A DNA stretch of 6,893 nucleotides from Nitrospirota bacterium (GTDB lineage Bacteria > Nitrospirota > Thermodesulfovibrionia > Thermodesulfovibrionales > Dissulfurispiraceae): contig DUZI01000097.1 of NCBI GenBank assembly GCA_013349595.1, positions 1-6,893 of the forward strand, read 5' to 3'. The notes under the pieces were generated by a model. The model was not told the DNA's origin. It was given only the letters and a program-made list of their open reading frames with translations, and made no database searches. This document shows positions 1-6,602 of this stretch, piece by piece. Position 1 is the first letter of the stretch. Every line of letters starts with the position of its first letter. A program made the position numbers and the translations under genes.

Positions 1-1
1 A

Positions 2-109
2 AAATCTGCAATGATACTTGGCTTAAACCCAAGGACTATTAGAAACAAGTTAAAGGATTATGGAATCAAGGTTTGGGAGATGAAAGAATTGGAGAAAAAA
101 CACAACTAA
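2..109 (+). CDS. C-terminal end of an NtrC-family sigma-54-dependent response regulator (partial, 5' cut)
   Basis: An open frame enters from the window edge and ends with TAA at 107-109, giving 35 residues that start KSAMILGLNPRTIRNKL. The stretch LGLNPRTIRNKLKDYG matches the second half of the Fis-type helix-turn-helix (HTH_8) that closes NtrC/AtoC/FlgR/FlrC-like regulators, where LGI-(S/N)-xRTLRxKLxEYG is typical. In that family this domain binds enhancer DNA, while an upstream AAA+ domain remodels sigma-54 RNA polymerase. Those domains are outside the window, so the receiver and AAA+ parts are inferred. A short charged tail (WEMKELEKKHN) follows the recognition helix. The position directly before a flagellar operon with a sigma-54-type promoter suggests a FlgR/FlrC/FleR-like flagellar activator, but the specific orthologue cannot be assigned from 35 residues. 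Confidence 0.8.
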   Translation, partial: KSAMILGLNPRTIRNKLKDYGIKVWEMKELEKKHN

Positions 110-124
110 GGCACAATTATTGCT
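109..124 (+). promoter_or_regulatory. Sigma-54 (-24/-12) promoter of the flgB operon
   Basis: The 16-mer AGGCACAATTATTGCT matches the sigma-54 consensus TGGCACG-N4-TTGCW at every strongly conserved position except the first T (here A) and the less constrained G at position 7 (here A). The invariant GG is at 110-111 and the invariant GC at 122-123, with the required spacing. Transcription would start about 12 nt after the GC, near position 135, giving a leader of roughly 125 nt before flgB. The element begins on the last base of the upstream regulator's stop codon. Known biology: flagellar basal-body operons in many non-enteric bacteria are sigma-54 class genes activated by an NtrC-type protein such as FlgR or FlrC. 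Confidence 0.8.
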
Positions 125-258
125 GTATATTATGTAAAACTAAAATAATGAAAAAAAAATAGTGAGGTAATCGTAGAGGAATAAAGGACAGGGATTTAGA
201 TTTTTTAATGTTGTGTGACTAAAATACTTTTGTTCTATTTTTAGAGAGGATAAAAAAT

Positions 259-615
259 ATGGCTGATAAAACTATGATAATGCTTGAAAAAGTAATGGAT
301 ATTACCACTTACAGGAGAAAATTATTGACTTCCAATATTGCTAATGTGGACACACCAGGATATAAGGCAAAGGATATATCATTCAAGAATGAGATGAATA
401 AACAGATTGAAAATCTAAAAAATGGTACTGCTTCAGATAGTCCAATGTATAATGTCTTTGAAAGCCCTAATACGATGGCAAATAGAGATGGTAATACGGT
501 TAATCTTGACATAGAAATGGCAAAGATGGCTGAAAACTCTCTTACATATAATGCTGCAATGCAGATTTACGCAAGGAAAACAAGAATGTTGAGAGATTCA
601 ATCAAGACAAGATAA
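259..615 (+). CDS. flgB: Flagellar basal-body proximal rod protein FlgB
   Basis: This 118-residue protein is close to the usual FlgB length. FlgB is one of the small proximal rod subunits, exported through the flagellar type III apparatus and assembled in the periplasm on top of the MS ring and FliE. The N-terminal flagellar rod signature is clear: SNIANVDTPGYKAKD at residues 25-39, preceded by RRKLLT. The C-terminal FlgB pattern DGNTVNLDIEMAKMAENSL spans about residues 77-95, followed by the YNAAMQIYARK helix. There is no signal peptide, as expected for a type III export substrate. The ATG at 259 is preceded by AGAGAGGA (243-250), 8 nt upstream, which favours it over the later Met codons at residues 6, 8 and 13. 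It is the first gene of the operon, 22 nt before flgC. Confidence 0.97.
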   Translation: MADKTMIMLEKVMDITTYRRKLLTSNIANVDTPGYKAKDISFKNEMNKQIENLKNGTASDSPMYNVFESPNTMANRDGNTVNLDIEMAKMAENSLTYNAAMQIYARKTRMLRDSIKTR

Positions 616-637
616 ATTTAATATAAGGAGTAGAATT

Positions 638-1045
638 ATGAACGAAATGTTTATGCCATTAAAGGTCAGTGCAAGTGCACTTGAGGCACAAAAGATAAGA
701 ATAAATGTCATTGCCTCAAACATAGCAAATGCGAGTTCCACAAGAACACCGGAGGGTGGTCCTTACAGGAAAAGAGATGTTGTTTTTGAATCTTATATGT
801 TTGACAAGAATTCTACAGGGGTAAATGTATCTAAGATAATTGAAGATAAGAGACCTTTCAGGACTGTTTATGATCCATCACATCCCGATGCAAACGAGTC
901 AGGTTATGTTAATTACCCCAATGTGAACAATATTGAAGAGATGGTTAATCTCATGAGTGCCTCAAGGGCATATGAGTCTAATTTGACTATCATTACAACC
1001 TACAAAGATTCTTTTACAAGAACCCTTGATTTGCTAAAGGCGTAA
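638..1045 (+). CDS. flgC: Flagellar basal-body rod protein FlgC
   Basis: This 135-residue protein has the normal FlgC length. It is a proximal rod subunit built next to FlgB, connecting the MS ring/FliE to the distal rod. The N-terminal region has SASALEAQKIRINVIASNIAN (residues 11-31, the rod/hook family signature), followed by TRTPEGGPYRKRDVVF (35-50). The middle carries YDPSHPDANESGYVNYPNVN (78-97). The C-terminal EEMVNLMSASRAYESNL (100-116) is the family's D0 helix. All are hallmark FlgC blocks in the expected order. The start has AAGGAG (625-630) 7 nt upstream. A 109-nt gap separates it from fliE, with no terminator or convincing promoter visible, so I treat it as the same transcript. 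Confidence 0.98.
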   Translation: MNEMFMPLKVSASALEAQKIRINVIASNIANASSTRTPEGGPYRKRDVVFESYMFDKNSTGVNVSKIIEDKRPFRTVYDPSHPDANESGYVNYPNVNNIEEMVNLMSASRAYESNLTIITTYKDSFTRTLDLLKA

Positions 1046-1154
1046 AATAATAAAGAGTTATGAGATATTAGCTAAGGAGTGAGGAGATTTAGTCCTTTGG
1101 TTAAAAAAGATTTAAAAAAACAGATACCAATAAAAATAAAGGAGGACAAGGAAT

Positions 1155-1451
1155 ATGGAAGAGATAAAAAATATAGGTTTTTTCAAGGGACAAATAAATG
1201 AGCCTGTTAAGCCATCACAGTCTTCTGGTTCAGGCTCTTTTGAGCAGGCAATAAAAGACGCTATAAAAGAGGTTTCAAATGTGCAAAATGAGGCAGAAAA
1301 GGCTATTGAAAACTTTGCTACTGGTGAGGTGAAGGATATACACACTGTTGTAATTGCTATGGAAAAAGCTGATTTATCTTTACAGACACTTATGTCAGTC
1401 CGTAACAAACTCCTTACCGCTTATGAAGAGATAATGAGAACCCCTGTATAG
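1155..1451 (+). CDS. fliE: Flagellar hook-basal body complex protein FliE
   Basis: This 98-residue protein has the usual FliE length. FliE is the junction protein between the FliF MS ring and the proximal rod, and is among the first substrates of the flagellar export gate. The N-terminus is variable and Ser/Gly-rich (SQSSGSGSFEQA, about residues 21-32). It leads into an amphipathic helix with NEAEKAIENFATGEVKDIHTV. The conserved C-terminal block LSLQTLMSVRNKLLTAYEEI (74-93) then MRTPV is the classic FliE end. The ATG at 1155 has a strong Shine-Dalgarno AAAGGAGG (1138-1145) 9 nt upstream. It is 18 nt upstream of fliF, its direct structural partner, so co-translation is likely. Confidence 0.97.
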   Translation: MEEIKNIGFFKGQINEPVKPSQSSGSGSFEQAIKDAIKEVSNVQNEAEKAIENFATGEVKDIHTVVIAMEKADLSLQTLMSVRNKLLTAYEEIMRTPV

Positions 1452-1469
1452 GGAGTTTGATTTTTAAAA

Positions 1470-3017
1470 ATGGCATTTAGTGATATCATTGAAAATATAA
1501 AGTCTTGGTCAACAAAGAAAAAGATTGCTGCAATCTCTATTCTTGCACTAAGTATTGCCATTCTCATTACAGTAACTTTATGGACTCAAAAAGAAGAATA
1601 TCAAGTCCTTTTTAGTAATCTCACCCAAGAAGATTCAGGACAAGTCACTGTCAAGTTGAAAGAGATGAAAGTCCCTTTTAAGGTTGAAGGCAATGTGATA
1701 TATGTGCCACAAAAGAAGGTTTATGAATTAAGGCTTGAGCTTGCATCTATGGGTATTCCGCAGGGTGGTGTAATAGGTTTTGAAATTTTTGATAAGACTA
1801 ATTTAGGCATAACAGAATTTGTCCAGAGGCTAAACTACATAAGGGCTATTCAAGGGGAACTCACCCGAACAATAAAACAACTAAGCGAGGTTGATACAGC
1901 AAGGGTTCATATTGCCATTCCTGAAAGAAGTATTTTTACTGAAAAAGACCAGAAACCAACAGCATCTATTGTTTTAAAACTAAAGCCGGGTAGGACACTC
2001 AATCAGGCACAAGTTGGTGGGATACTTCACCTCGTATCGAGTAGTGTAGAAGGGCTAAAACCACAAGCTGTAACGGTCCTTGATAGCATGGGAAACCTCC
2101 TATCAAAACCATCAGACACGGATTCAATTACAGACGGTAAGTTGCTTGAGTATCAGAAGTTTGTTGACAAGACCTTTGAACAAAAAATACAAAGTATGCT
2201 TGAGGGGATTGTAGGTAAAGGTAAGGCTATTGTAAGAGTTACAACAAAACTTGATTTCAAAAAGATTGAAACCACTGAAGAAAAGTTTGATCCTGATTCT
2301 GCTACTGCCAGAACCCAACAAAAGACCACCGAATCAACCTCTGGCTCTTCAACTGGAGGGATACCAGGTGTATTATCAAATCAGCCTGGTCAGGGAGGAG
2401 GTGGAGGTTCGGCAGGACAGGTAATTTCTCAAAAACAGGTTGAGACTACAAACTTTGAGATAAGCAGGACACTAAACAGGATTTCTCAACCTGGCGGTGA
2501 GATTAAGAGTATCTCTGTAGCAGTCCTTGTTGATGGAACTTACAAAAAGGAAAAGGACAAAAATGTATATACCCCGCGCAGTGAAGATGAAATCAAAAAA
2601 TACAATGAGGTAGTCAAGGCAGCCATTGGTTTTAATAGAGAAAGAGGTGATCAAGTTATTGTTGACAATGTAGCCTTTGAGAGTGTAGTTGAAGAGATGC
2701 CCCCTGAAAAGCTTGACATACTTGGTATAGTCACTACCGTATTAAAATATTTAGTGCCTCTCATAGTAGCGCTTTTACTGATACTATTTGTTATAAAACC
2801 ACTCGTAGAGACTCTCAAAGTAACCCCCAAAAAGACCCCTGAAGGTATACTGCCTGAAGGCGAAATGGCTTTTGCAACAGCAGGTCAAGTAAAACCTGTA
2901 GCTCTTGAACCTGAACTTGCACCAGAGGAATTGATGAAAGAACAAGTTCTTGAAATTGTTAAAAAAGACCCCCGTCAGGCAGCACACATCATAAGAGAAT
3001 GGATGACTGAATCGTAG
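1470..3017 (+). CDS. fliF: Flagellar MS-ring protein FliF
   Basis: This 515-residue protein is slightly shorter than the enteric FliF of about 550. FliF oligomerises in the inner membrane to form the MS ring that houses the export gate and carries FliG. A first membrane segment lies at about residues 19-38 (KIAAISILALSIAILITV). The YscJ/FliF ring-building region follows, with GFEIFDKTNLG (103-113), GELTRTIKQL (129-138) and VHIAIPERSIF (146-156). A Gly/Ser-rich low-complexity stretch (about 291-318, including five consecutive Gly) lies in the variable region that forms the beta-collar. The FliF C block ends with AAIGFNRERGDQVIVDNVAF (384-403). A second membrane segment is at about 423-443, followed by a cytoplasmic tail closing DPRQAAHIIREWM (500-512), the FliG-binding helix. 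The ATG is the only usable start: TGA lies in frame at 1458, and GGGAG (1451-1455) is 14 nt away, a long spacing. Confidence 0.98.
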   Translation: MAFSDIIENIKSWSTKKKIAAISILALSIAILITVTLWTQKEEYQVLFSNLTQEDSGQVTVKLKEMKVPFKVEGNVIYVPQKKVYELRLELASMGIPQGGVIGFEIFDKTNLGITEFVQRLNYIRAIQGELTRTIKQLSEVDTARVHIAIPERSIFTEKDQKPTASIVLKLKPGRTLNQAQVGGILHLVSSSVEGLKPQAVTVLDSMGNLLSKPSDTDSITDGKLLEYQKFVDKTFEQKIQSMLEGIVGKGKAIVRVTTKLDFKKIETTEEKFDPDSATARTQQKTTESTSGSSTGGIPGVLSNQPGQGGGGGSAGQVISQKQVETTNFEISRTLNRISQPGGEIKSISVAVLVDGTYKKEKDKNVYTPRSEDEIKKYNEVVKAAIGFNRERGDQVIVDNVAFESVVEEMPPEKLDILGIVTTVLKYLVPLIVALLLILFVIKPLVETLKVTPKKTPEGILPEGEMAFATAGQVKPVALEPELAPEELMKEQVLEIVKKDPRQAAHIIREWMTES

Positions 3018-3061
3018 AATTTTGATAAGATAATATCTCATATTTCTAATCAATCAATCAT

Positions 3062-3066
3062 GGAGA
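3062..3066 (+). promoter_or_regulatory. Shine-Dalgarno that fixes the TTG start of fliG
   Basis: GGAGA ends 7 nt before the TTG at 3074. An ATG at 3060-3062 overlaps this site but opens a frame that stops after five codons (TGA at 3075-3077), so it cannot start FliG. TAA at 3071-3073 closes the FliG frame immediately upstream of TTG, so no earlier start exists. The bases around the start form the perfect 10-bp palindrome CAATTAATTG (3067-3076). Confidence 0.7.
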
Positions 3067-3073
3067 CAATTAA

Positions 3074-4054
3074 TTGAAAAAACTCACAGGAGTTGAAAAA
3101 GTGGCTGCCTTTTTGTCCCTCGTTGGAGAAGAAGCAGCGACGCAGATATTTAAACATCTTGACCCGCTTGAATTAGCAAGGGTAGTGCCTCTAATGGCAA
3201 AGGTAAAGATTACTCCTGACGAGGCAAATAGCGTAGTAAAAGACTTCTATGAGAAGACAGGAAGTGCTACTATTGCAGTAGATGAAGAATACATCAAAAA
3301 GATACTGATCAAAGCCTTTGGAGAAGATCAGGCAAAGAAGTTGATGGAGAAGATTGAGAGCGGTGCCTCAGCCTTTGACATTATCAGATGGCTTGATTCA
3401 AATTCTGTTGCTAACATGTTGTCTCGTGAACATCCACAGACAATAGCCATTGTATTAGCCCATCTTGAACCTACACAGGCAGCAGAAGTAATGGGAAAAC
3501 TACCTGAACATATAAAGATTGATGTTTCCTTGAGGATTGCTAACCTTGACCAGATTTCTCCTCAAGTGCTTGTAGAACTTGAAGATGTCTTACAATCACA
3601 GCTTCAGAGTTATACAAGGGCAAGGAAGATTGGTGGTATCAAGACAGTAGCAGAGATTTTGAATCAAATGGATAGAGCATCTGAAGACCTCATAATCAAA
3701 AACATAGAGGAAAAAGACCAAATACTTGCTGATGAGATCAGAAAGCTAATGTTTACCTTTGATGACCTTGTCAATATAGACGATAGGGGTATTCAGATGA
3801 TATTGAAGGAAGTTACAACCGATGATCTTTCCCTTGCCCTCAAGATGTCTATTGATGAATTAAAGAATAAAATATTTAAGAATATGTCCCAGAGAGCAGT
3901 CCAGATATTAAAAGAAGAAATGGAGACAAAGGGTGCAGTAAAGGTGTCTGATGTTGAAAAGGCTCAGATGAATATAGTTAGGATAGCAAGAAGACTTGAA
4001 GAAGAAGGTAAGATTGTCATTGGCGGTAAAGGTGCTGAAGAATTAATCTCTTAA
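3074..4054 (+). CDS. fliG: Flagellar motor switch protein FliG
   Basis: This 326-residue protein is within the normal FliG length. FliG sits on the cytoplasmic face of the MS ring, binds the FliF tail with its N domain and receives torque from MotA-type stators with its C domain. The N domain begins LTGVEKVAAFLSLVGEEAA (4-22). The middle domain carries the EHPQ motif (119-122, in REHPQTIAIVLAHL). The hinge GGIKTVAEILNQ is at 187-198. The C domain shows FDDLVNIDDRGIQ (229-241) and the torque helix NMSQRAVQILKEEMETKG (270-287). By alignment from memory, R274, E281, E282 and K290 fall where E. coli has R281, D288, D289 and R297, so charge is retained. The start is TTG with GGAGA 7 nt upstream, 56 nt after fliF. 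It is in the same frame as fliH, separated by TAA and one codon. Confidence 0.98.
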   Translation: MKKLTGVEKVAAFLSLVGEEAATQIFKHLDPLELARVVPLMAKVKITPDEANSVVKDFYEKTGSATIAVDEEYIKKILIKAFGEDQAKKLMEKIESGASAFDIIRWLDSNSVANMLSREHPQTIAIVLAHLEPTQAAEVMGKLPEHIKIDVSLRIANLDQISPQVLVELEDVLQSQLQSYTRARKIGGIKTVAEILNQMDRASEDLIIKNIEEKDQILADEIRKLMFTFDDLVNIDDRGIQMILKEVTTDDLSLALKMSIDELKNKIFKNMSQRAVQILKEEMETKGAVKVSDVEKAQMNIVRIARRLEEEGKIVIGGKGAEELIS

Positions 4055-4057
4055 ACA

Positions 4058-4693
4058 ATGTCTGATAATATAATCAACTACAATCCAACAAACTTTGATG
4101 CAGACAGAATCAGAAGAAAAACCCCTGATGAAATAGAACAGGAGGCACATGAAAAGGCAAAACAAATCTATGAAGATGCTTACAACAAAGGCTACTCAAA
4201 GGGTTTAGAAAAGGCGTCTCGAGAGGAAAAGTTGCTCCTTGAGCAAGGACAAAAGAAAATCTCAGAGCAATGTAAAAAATTGGAGTCGATAATTGCAAAA
4301 CTTGAAGTTTATCGAAAAGATACTGTTGAAGAATTACTTCCTGATATTATTAACCTATCTGTTGAGATTGCAGGGAGGATAATTCGCAAAGAGATTGAAT
4401 TAGATAGAAATATCATTACTTACATTGCACAGGAGACCTTAAGCAGGGTTGAAGATAAAGATGAGACCGTCACATTAAGGATTAATCCCATAGATTACGA
4501 TGTAATTGTTGAACATATGAATAGGTTAAAGGAATCATCTGGTCTAAAGAACATTATAATTGAACCTGATATCTCAATAGAACAGGGAGGATGTCTTCTT
4601 GAGACTCAAAATGGCGAGATTGATGCTCGTATAGAAGAACAAATTAAGGAAATGGCAGATGCAGTTAGCACAGCAACTAATAGAAACATCTAA
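4058..4693 (+). CDS. fliH: Flagellar assembly protein FliH (export ATPase regulator/stator)
   Basis: This 211-residue protein is a plausible FliH length. FliH dimers bind the N-terminus of FliI, link the ATPase ring to the C-ring and export gate, and restrain ATPase activity. The N-terminal half is charged and helical and contains an AxxxGxxxGxxxA repeat at A41-G45-G49-A53 (AYNKGYSKGLEKA), the FliH glycine-repeat helix. A coiled coil follows to about residue 90. The FliH/YscL C domain includes LLPDIINLSVEIAGRIIRKE (93-112) and GGCLLETQNGEIDARIEEQI (177-196). The N-terminus lacks the Trp residues that in E. coli FliH contact FliN and FlhA. There is no clear Shine-Dalgarno near the ATG, and the fliG stop is only 3 nt upstream, which suggests translation by re-initiating ribosomes. 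Its last 35 nt overlap fliI. Confidence 0.93.
   Translation: MSDNIINYNPTNFDADRIRRKTPDEIEQEAHEKAKQIYEDAYNKGYSKGLEKASREEKLLLEQGQKKISEQCKKLESIIAKLEVYRKDTVEELLPDIINLSVEIAGRIIRKEIELDRNIITYIAQETLSRVEDKDETVTLRINPIDYDVIVEHMNRLKESSGLKNIIIEPDISIEQGGCLLETQNGEIDARIEEQIKEMADAVSTATNRNI
4646..4650 (+). promoter_or_regulatory. Shine-Dalgarno for fliI inside the fliH 3' end
   Basis: AAGGA is 8 nt before the ATG at 4659 and supports a fliI start that overlaps fliH by 35 nt. A second good SD-like AAGGAG at 4692-4697 is followed by no ATG, GTG or TTG in the fliI frame, so it does not define a shorter product. Confidence 0.65.
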
Positions 4694-5999
4694 GGAGTTT
4701 GTCAGAGAGAAAGACCCTATTAAAATATGTGGAAGGGTCAATAAAGGCGTTGGTTTAGTCATTGAAGGGACAAATCCAAAGGCTAATATTGGCGATATTT
4801 GCCAAATACAACTGAAAGGCCCTCATAAAGACACAATCATTGAAGCAGAGGTAATAGGCTTTAGGGGTGGAACTGTCCTTTTAATGCCCTTGGCAAATAC
4901 AATGGGTATAGGGGCAGGTGCAAGGATAATTTCAAGAGGAAGACAAAAGTACATAAAAGTTGGCTCTTCCCTTTTAGGAAGGGTCATTGATGGACTTGGA
5001 GTTGCCCTTGATGAAAAAGGTCCAATCAGAGGGCATCTATATCCAATTTATAATGAACCAATCAATCCTTTACACAGAAGACGAATCACAGAACCCATTG
5101 AATTGGGGATAAGAGCTATTGATTTAATGCTCACCTGCGGTAAGGGGCAAAGGATGGGCATAATGGCTGGTAGTGGTGTTGGAAAGAGTATCCTTCTTGG
5201 TATGATTGCCCGTAATACTAATGCAGATATAAATGTTATAGCCTTAATCGGTGAGAGAGGGCGTGAAGTGAGAGAATTTATTGAAAAAGACCTTGGTGAT
5301 GAGGGCCTTAAAAGATCTGTCCTTGTAGTAGCAACCTCTGATACATCACCACTTATGCGTATCCGGGCTGCCTTTGTAGCAACTGCCATAGCAGAGTATT
5401 TTAGAGGAAAGGGTAAGAATATCCTTTTTATGATGGATTCTGTAACGCGTTTTGCAATGGCACAAAGAGAGGTAGGTCTTACTGCTGGTGAACCACCTAC
5501 CACAAAAGGCTACCCTCCATCAGTATTTAATCTCCTGCCTAAACTCCTTGAACGTGTCGGCACCTGTGATGGAGAGGGCACTATTACAGGGTTATACACG
5601 GTGCTTGTAGAGGGTGATGATATGAATGAACCCATAGCAGATGCAGTGAGGTCAATACTGGACGGTCATATCATGCTCTCAAGAGACTTGGCAAATCAGA
5701 ATCACTATCCTGCAATTGATATACTTTCAAGTATCAGCAGATTAATAAAAGATATAACTTCAGCCAAACAAAGGGAATATGTTGGAAAGACCCTTGAAAT
5801 AATGGCAACTTATAAGAGATATGAAGATGTCATAACTATTGGTGCTTATAAGGCAGGGACAAACCCTCGCCTTGATTATTCAATAAATATGATGGATAAG
5901 ATAAGGGCAATTTTTAGGCAGGGTATTCAGGAAAAATCTAACTATAATGATGCTTTAAATCTCTTATACAACATTTATGATAAAGGGGCAGATGCATAA
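4659..5999 (+). CDS. fliI: Flagellum-specific type III export ATPase FliI
   Basis: This 446-residue protein has the typical FliI length. FliI is a F1-beta-like hexameric ATPase at the base of the flagellar export gate that works with FliH and FliJ to deliver substrates. The N-terminal beta-barrel (about 20-95) contains ICGRVNKGVGLVIEG. GSSLLGRVIDGLG (102-114) and RRITEPIELGIRAIDLMLTC (141-160) are characteristic. Walker A is AGSGVGKS (170-177, Lys176). The catalytic-region GERGREVREF is at 198-207. Walker B is NILFMMDSVTRFA (254-266, Asp260). AGEPPTTKGYPPSVFNLLPK (276-295) and GLYTVLVEGDDMNEPIADAVRSILDGHI (311-338) follow. The short GDDMNEP loop and the Cys in DLMLTCGKGQR (155-165) point to the flagellar/type III ATPase rather than an F1 subunit. 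TAA at 5997-5999 directly abuts the fliJ ATG. Confidence 0.98.
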   Translation: MQLAQQLIETSKEFVREKDPIKICGRVNKGVGLVIEGTNPKANIGDICQIQLKGPHKDTIIEAEVIGFRGGTVLLMPLANTMGIGAGARIISRGRQKYIKVGSSLLGRVIDGLGVALDEKGPIRGHLYPIYNEPINPLHRRRITEPIELGIRAIDLMLTCGKGQRMGIMAGSGVGKSILLGMIARNTNADINVIALIGERGREVREFIEKDLGDEGLKRSVLVVATSDTSPLMRIRAAFVATAIAEYFRGKGKNILFMMDSVTRFAMAQREVGLTAGEPPTTKGYPPSVFNLLPKLLERVGTCDGEGTITGLYTVLVEGDDMNEPIADAVRSILDGHIMLSRDLANQNHYPAIDILSSISRLIKDITSAKQREYVGKTLEIMATYKRYEDVITIGAYKAGTNPRLDYSINMMDKIRAIFRQGIQEKSNYNDALNLLYNIYDKGADA

Positions 6000-6437
6000 A
6001 TGCCATCAACAATAGAAAATCTCTTAAATCTAAAGATTTGGAAAGAAGACGAGGCAAAGAATCGCTTTGCCTTATCTTTGAAAGACTTGGCCACAGAAGA
6101 AGAGATTTTAAAAAATTATAAAGATAAACTTCTTGAGATAGAAGATGATTTTAAAAAATATAATGAAGGCTCCATTGATCTTTCTAAAATCAAAGACGTT
6201 ATGGCTCATCAAGAGTATCTAATTAGAAAGATAGCAGAAATAAAAAAGAATATTTTAAAAAAAGAAGAGATAGTAGAGAGGCATCGTCTTGAACTAGTTG
6301 AAGCAACGAAGGAAAAGAGGATTTTTCATAGACTATTTGATAAGCAGAAGGAACAGGAACTAAAGAAACAACAACGACTTGAGCAAATTATCACTGACGA
6401 GAGTGCCTCAGTAAGGTTTACTGCAAACGAAGAATAG
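6000..6437 (+). CDS. fliJ: Flagellar export protein FliJ
   Basis: This 145-residue protein is almost entirely charged helix, matching FliJ in length and character. FliJ is an antiparallel coiled coil that inserts into the FliI hexamer like the F1 gamma subunit, contacts FlhA and escorts export chaperones. Sequence identity is low in this family, so the call rests on the N-terminal LLNLKIWKEDEAKNRFALSL (8-27), the long heptad-like coil, the C-terminal DESASVRF (133-140, resembling the common LDE-A-xxR ending) and the position directly after fliI. Start: ATG at 6000 follows the fliI TAA with no gap, and AAAGGGG (5982-5988) lies 11 nt upstream. The two genes share one frame. The TAG stop (6435-6437) lies inside an 8-bp repeat that recurs about 200 bp downstream. 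Confidence 0.93.
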   Translation: MPSTIENLLNLKIWKEDEAKNRFALSLKDLATEEEILKNYKDKLLEIEDDFKKYNEGSIDLSKIKDVMAHQEYLIRKIAEIKKNILKKEEIVERHRLELVEATKEKRIFHRLFDKQKEQELKKQQRLEQIITDESASVRFTANEE

Positions 6438-6439
6438 GC
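6432..6439 (+). repeat. Left copy of an 8-bp direct repeat (possible target-site duplication)
   Basis: GAATAGGC here is repeated exactly at 6633-6640. It spans the last sense-codon bases and the TAG stop of fliJ. If it is a target-site duplication, the segment between the copies is an insertion. Chance recurrence of an octamer in AT-rich DNA is the alternative. Confidence 0.4.
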
Positions 6440-6443
6440 CTTA

Positions 6444-6591
6444 AAGTAGCGATAGGAGGGGCTGTTTCAGGCTTTTTATAATCGACAAATTTTATTTAAT
6501 TTTCTTTATTCATTATAATGCAATGCCTTATGACAAAGCCCTAGAAACTTTGTCGTATAAAAAGCCATCATCAGCCCTTACTATCTTACTT
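6444..6591. repeat. Long imperfect inverted repeat (46-nt and 43-nt arms, 59-nt loop)
   Basis: The left arm 6444-6489 is complementary to the right arm 6549-6591, with about 36 matched positions. The matched cores, read on the left arm, are AAGTA, GATAG, GGGCTG, GGCTTTTTATA and CGACAAA, interrupted by a five-base poorly matched patch and two small indels. A smaller perfect hairpin (GACAAAG at 6532-6538, CTTTGTC at 6548-6554) uses part of the right arm and would compete with the long fold. There is no U-run directly after either stem, so it does not look like an intrinsic terminator. Confidence 0.8.
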
Positions 6592-6602
6592 GCTGATTTT
6601 AT

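Noticed and set aside
148..162. Four-codon leader peptide (ATG AAA AAA AAA TAG)
   Set aside because: It has no Shine-Dalgarno and is a product of a homopolymer run.
1046..1154. Possible terminator or promoter in the flgC-fliE gap
   Set aside because: The best stem (AAGGA with TCCTT) is 5 bp with a 14-nt loop and no T-run, and no -35/-10 or -24/-12 pair stands out.
1079..1201. GTG-initiated short + strand frame with a nearby AGGA, overlapping the fliE start
   Set aside because: The product is a lysine-rich non-descript peptide produced by an AT-rich leader, and it runs out of frame through fliE. Nothing supports it as a gene.
1112..1408. 98-residue minus-strand open frame over fliE
   Set aside because: It is the shadow of fliE, with no recognised family.
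5048..5503. 151-residue open frame on the minus strand
   Set aside because: It lies wholly inside the strongly conserved fliI, its protein looks low in recognisable motifs, and its openness follows from the codon usage of the + strand gene.
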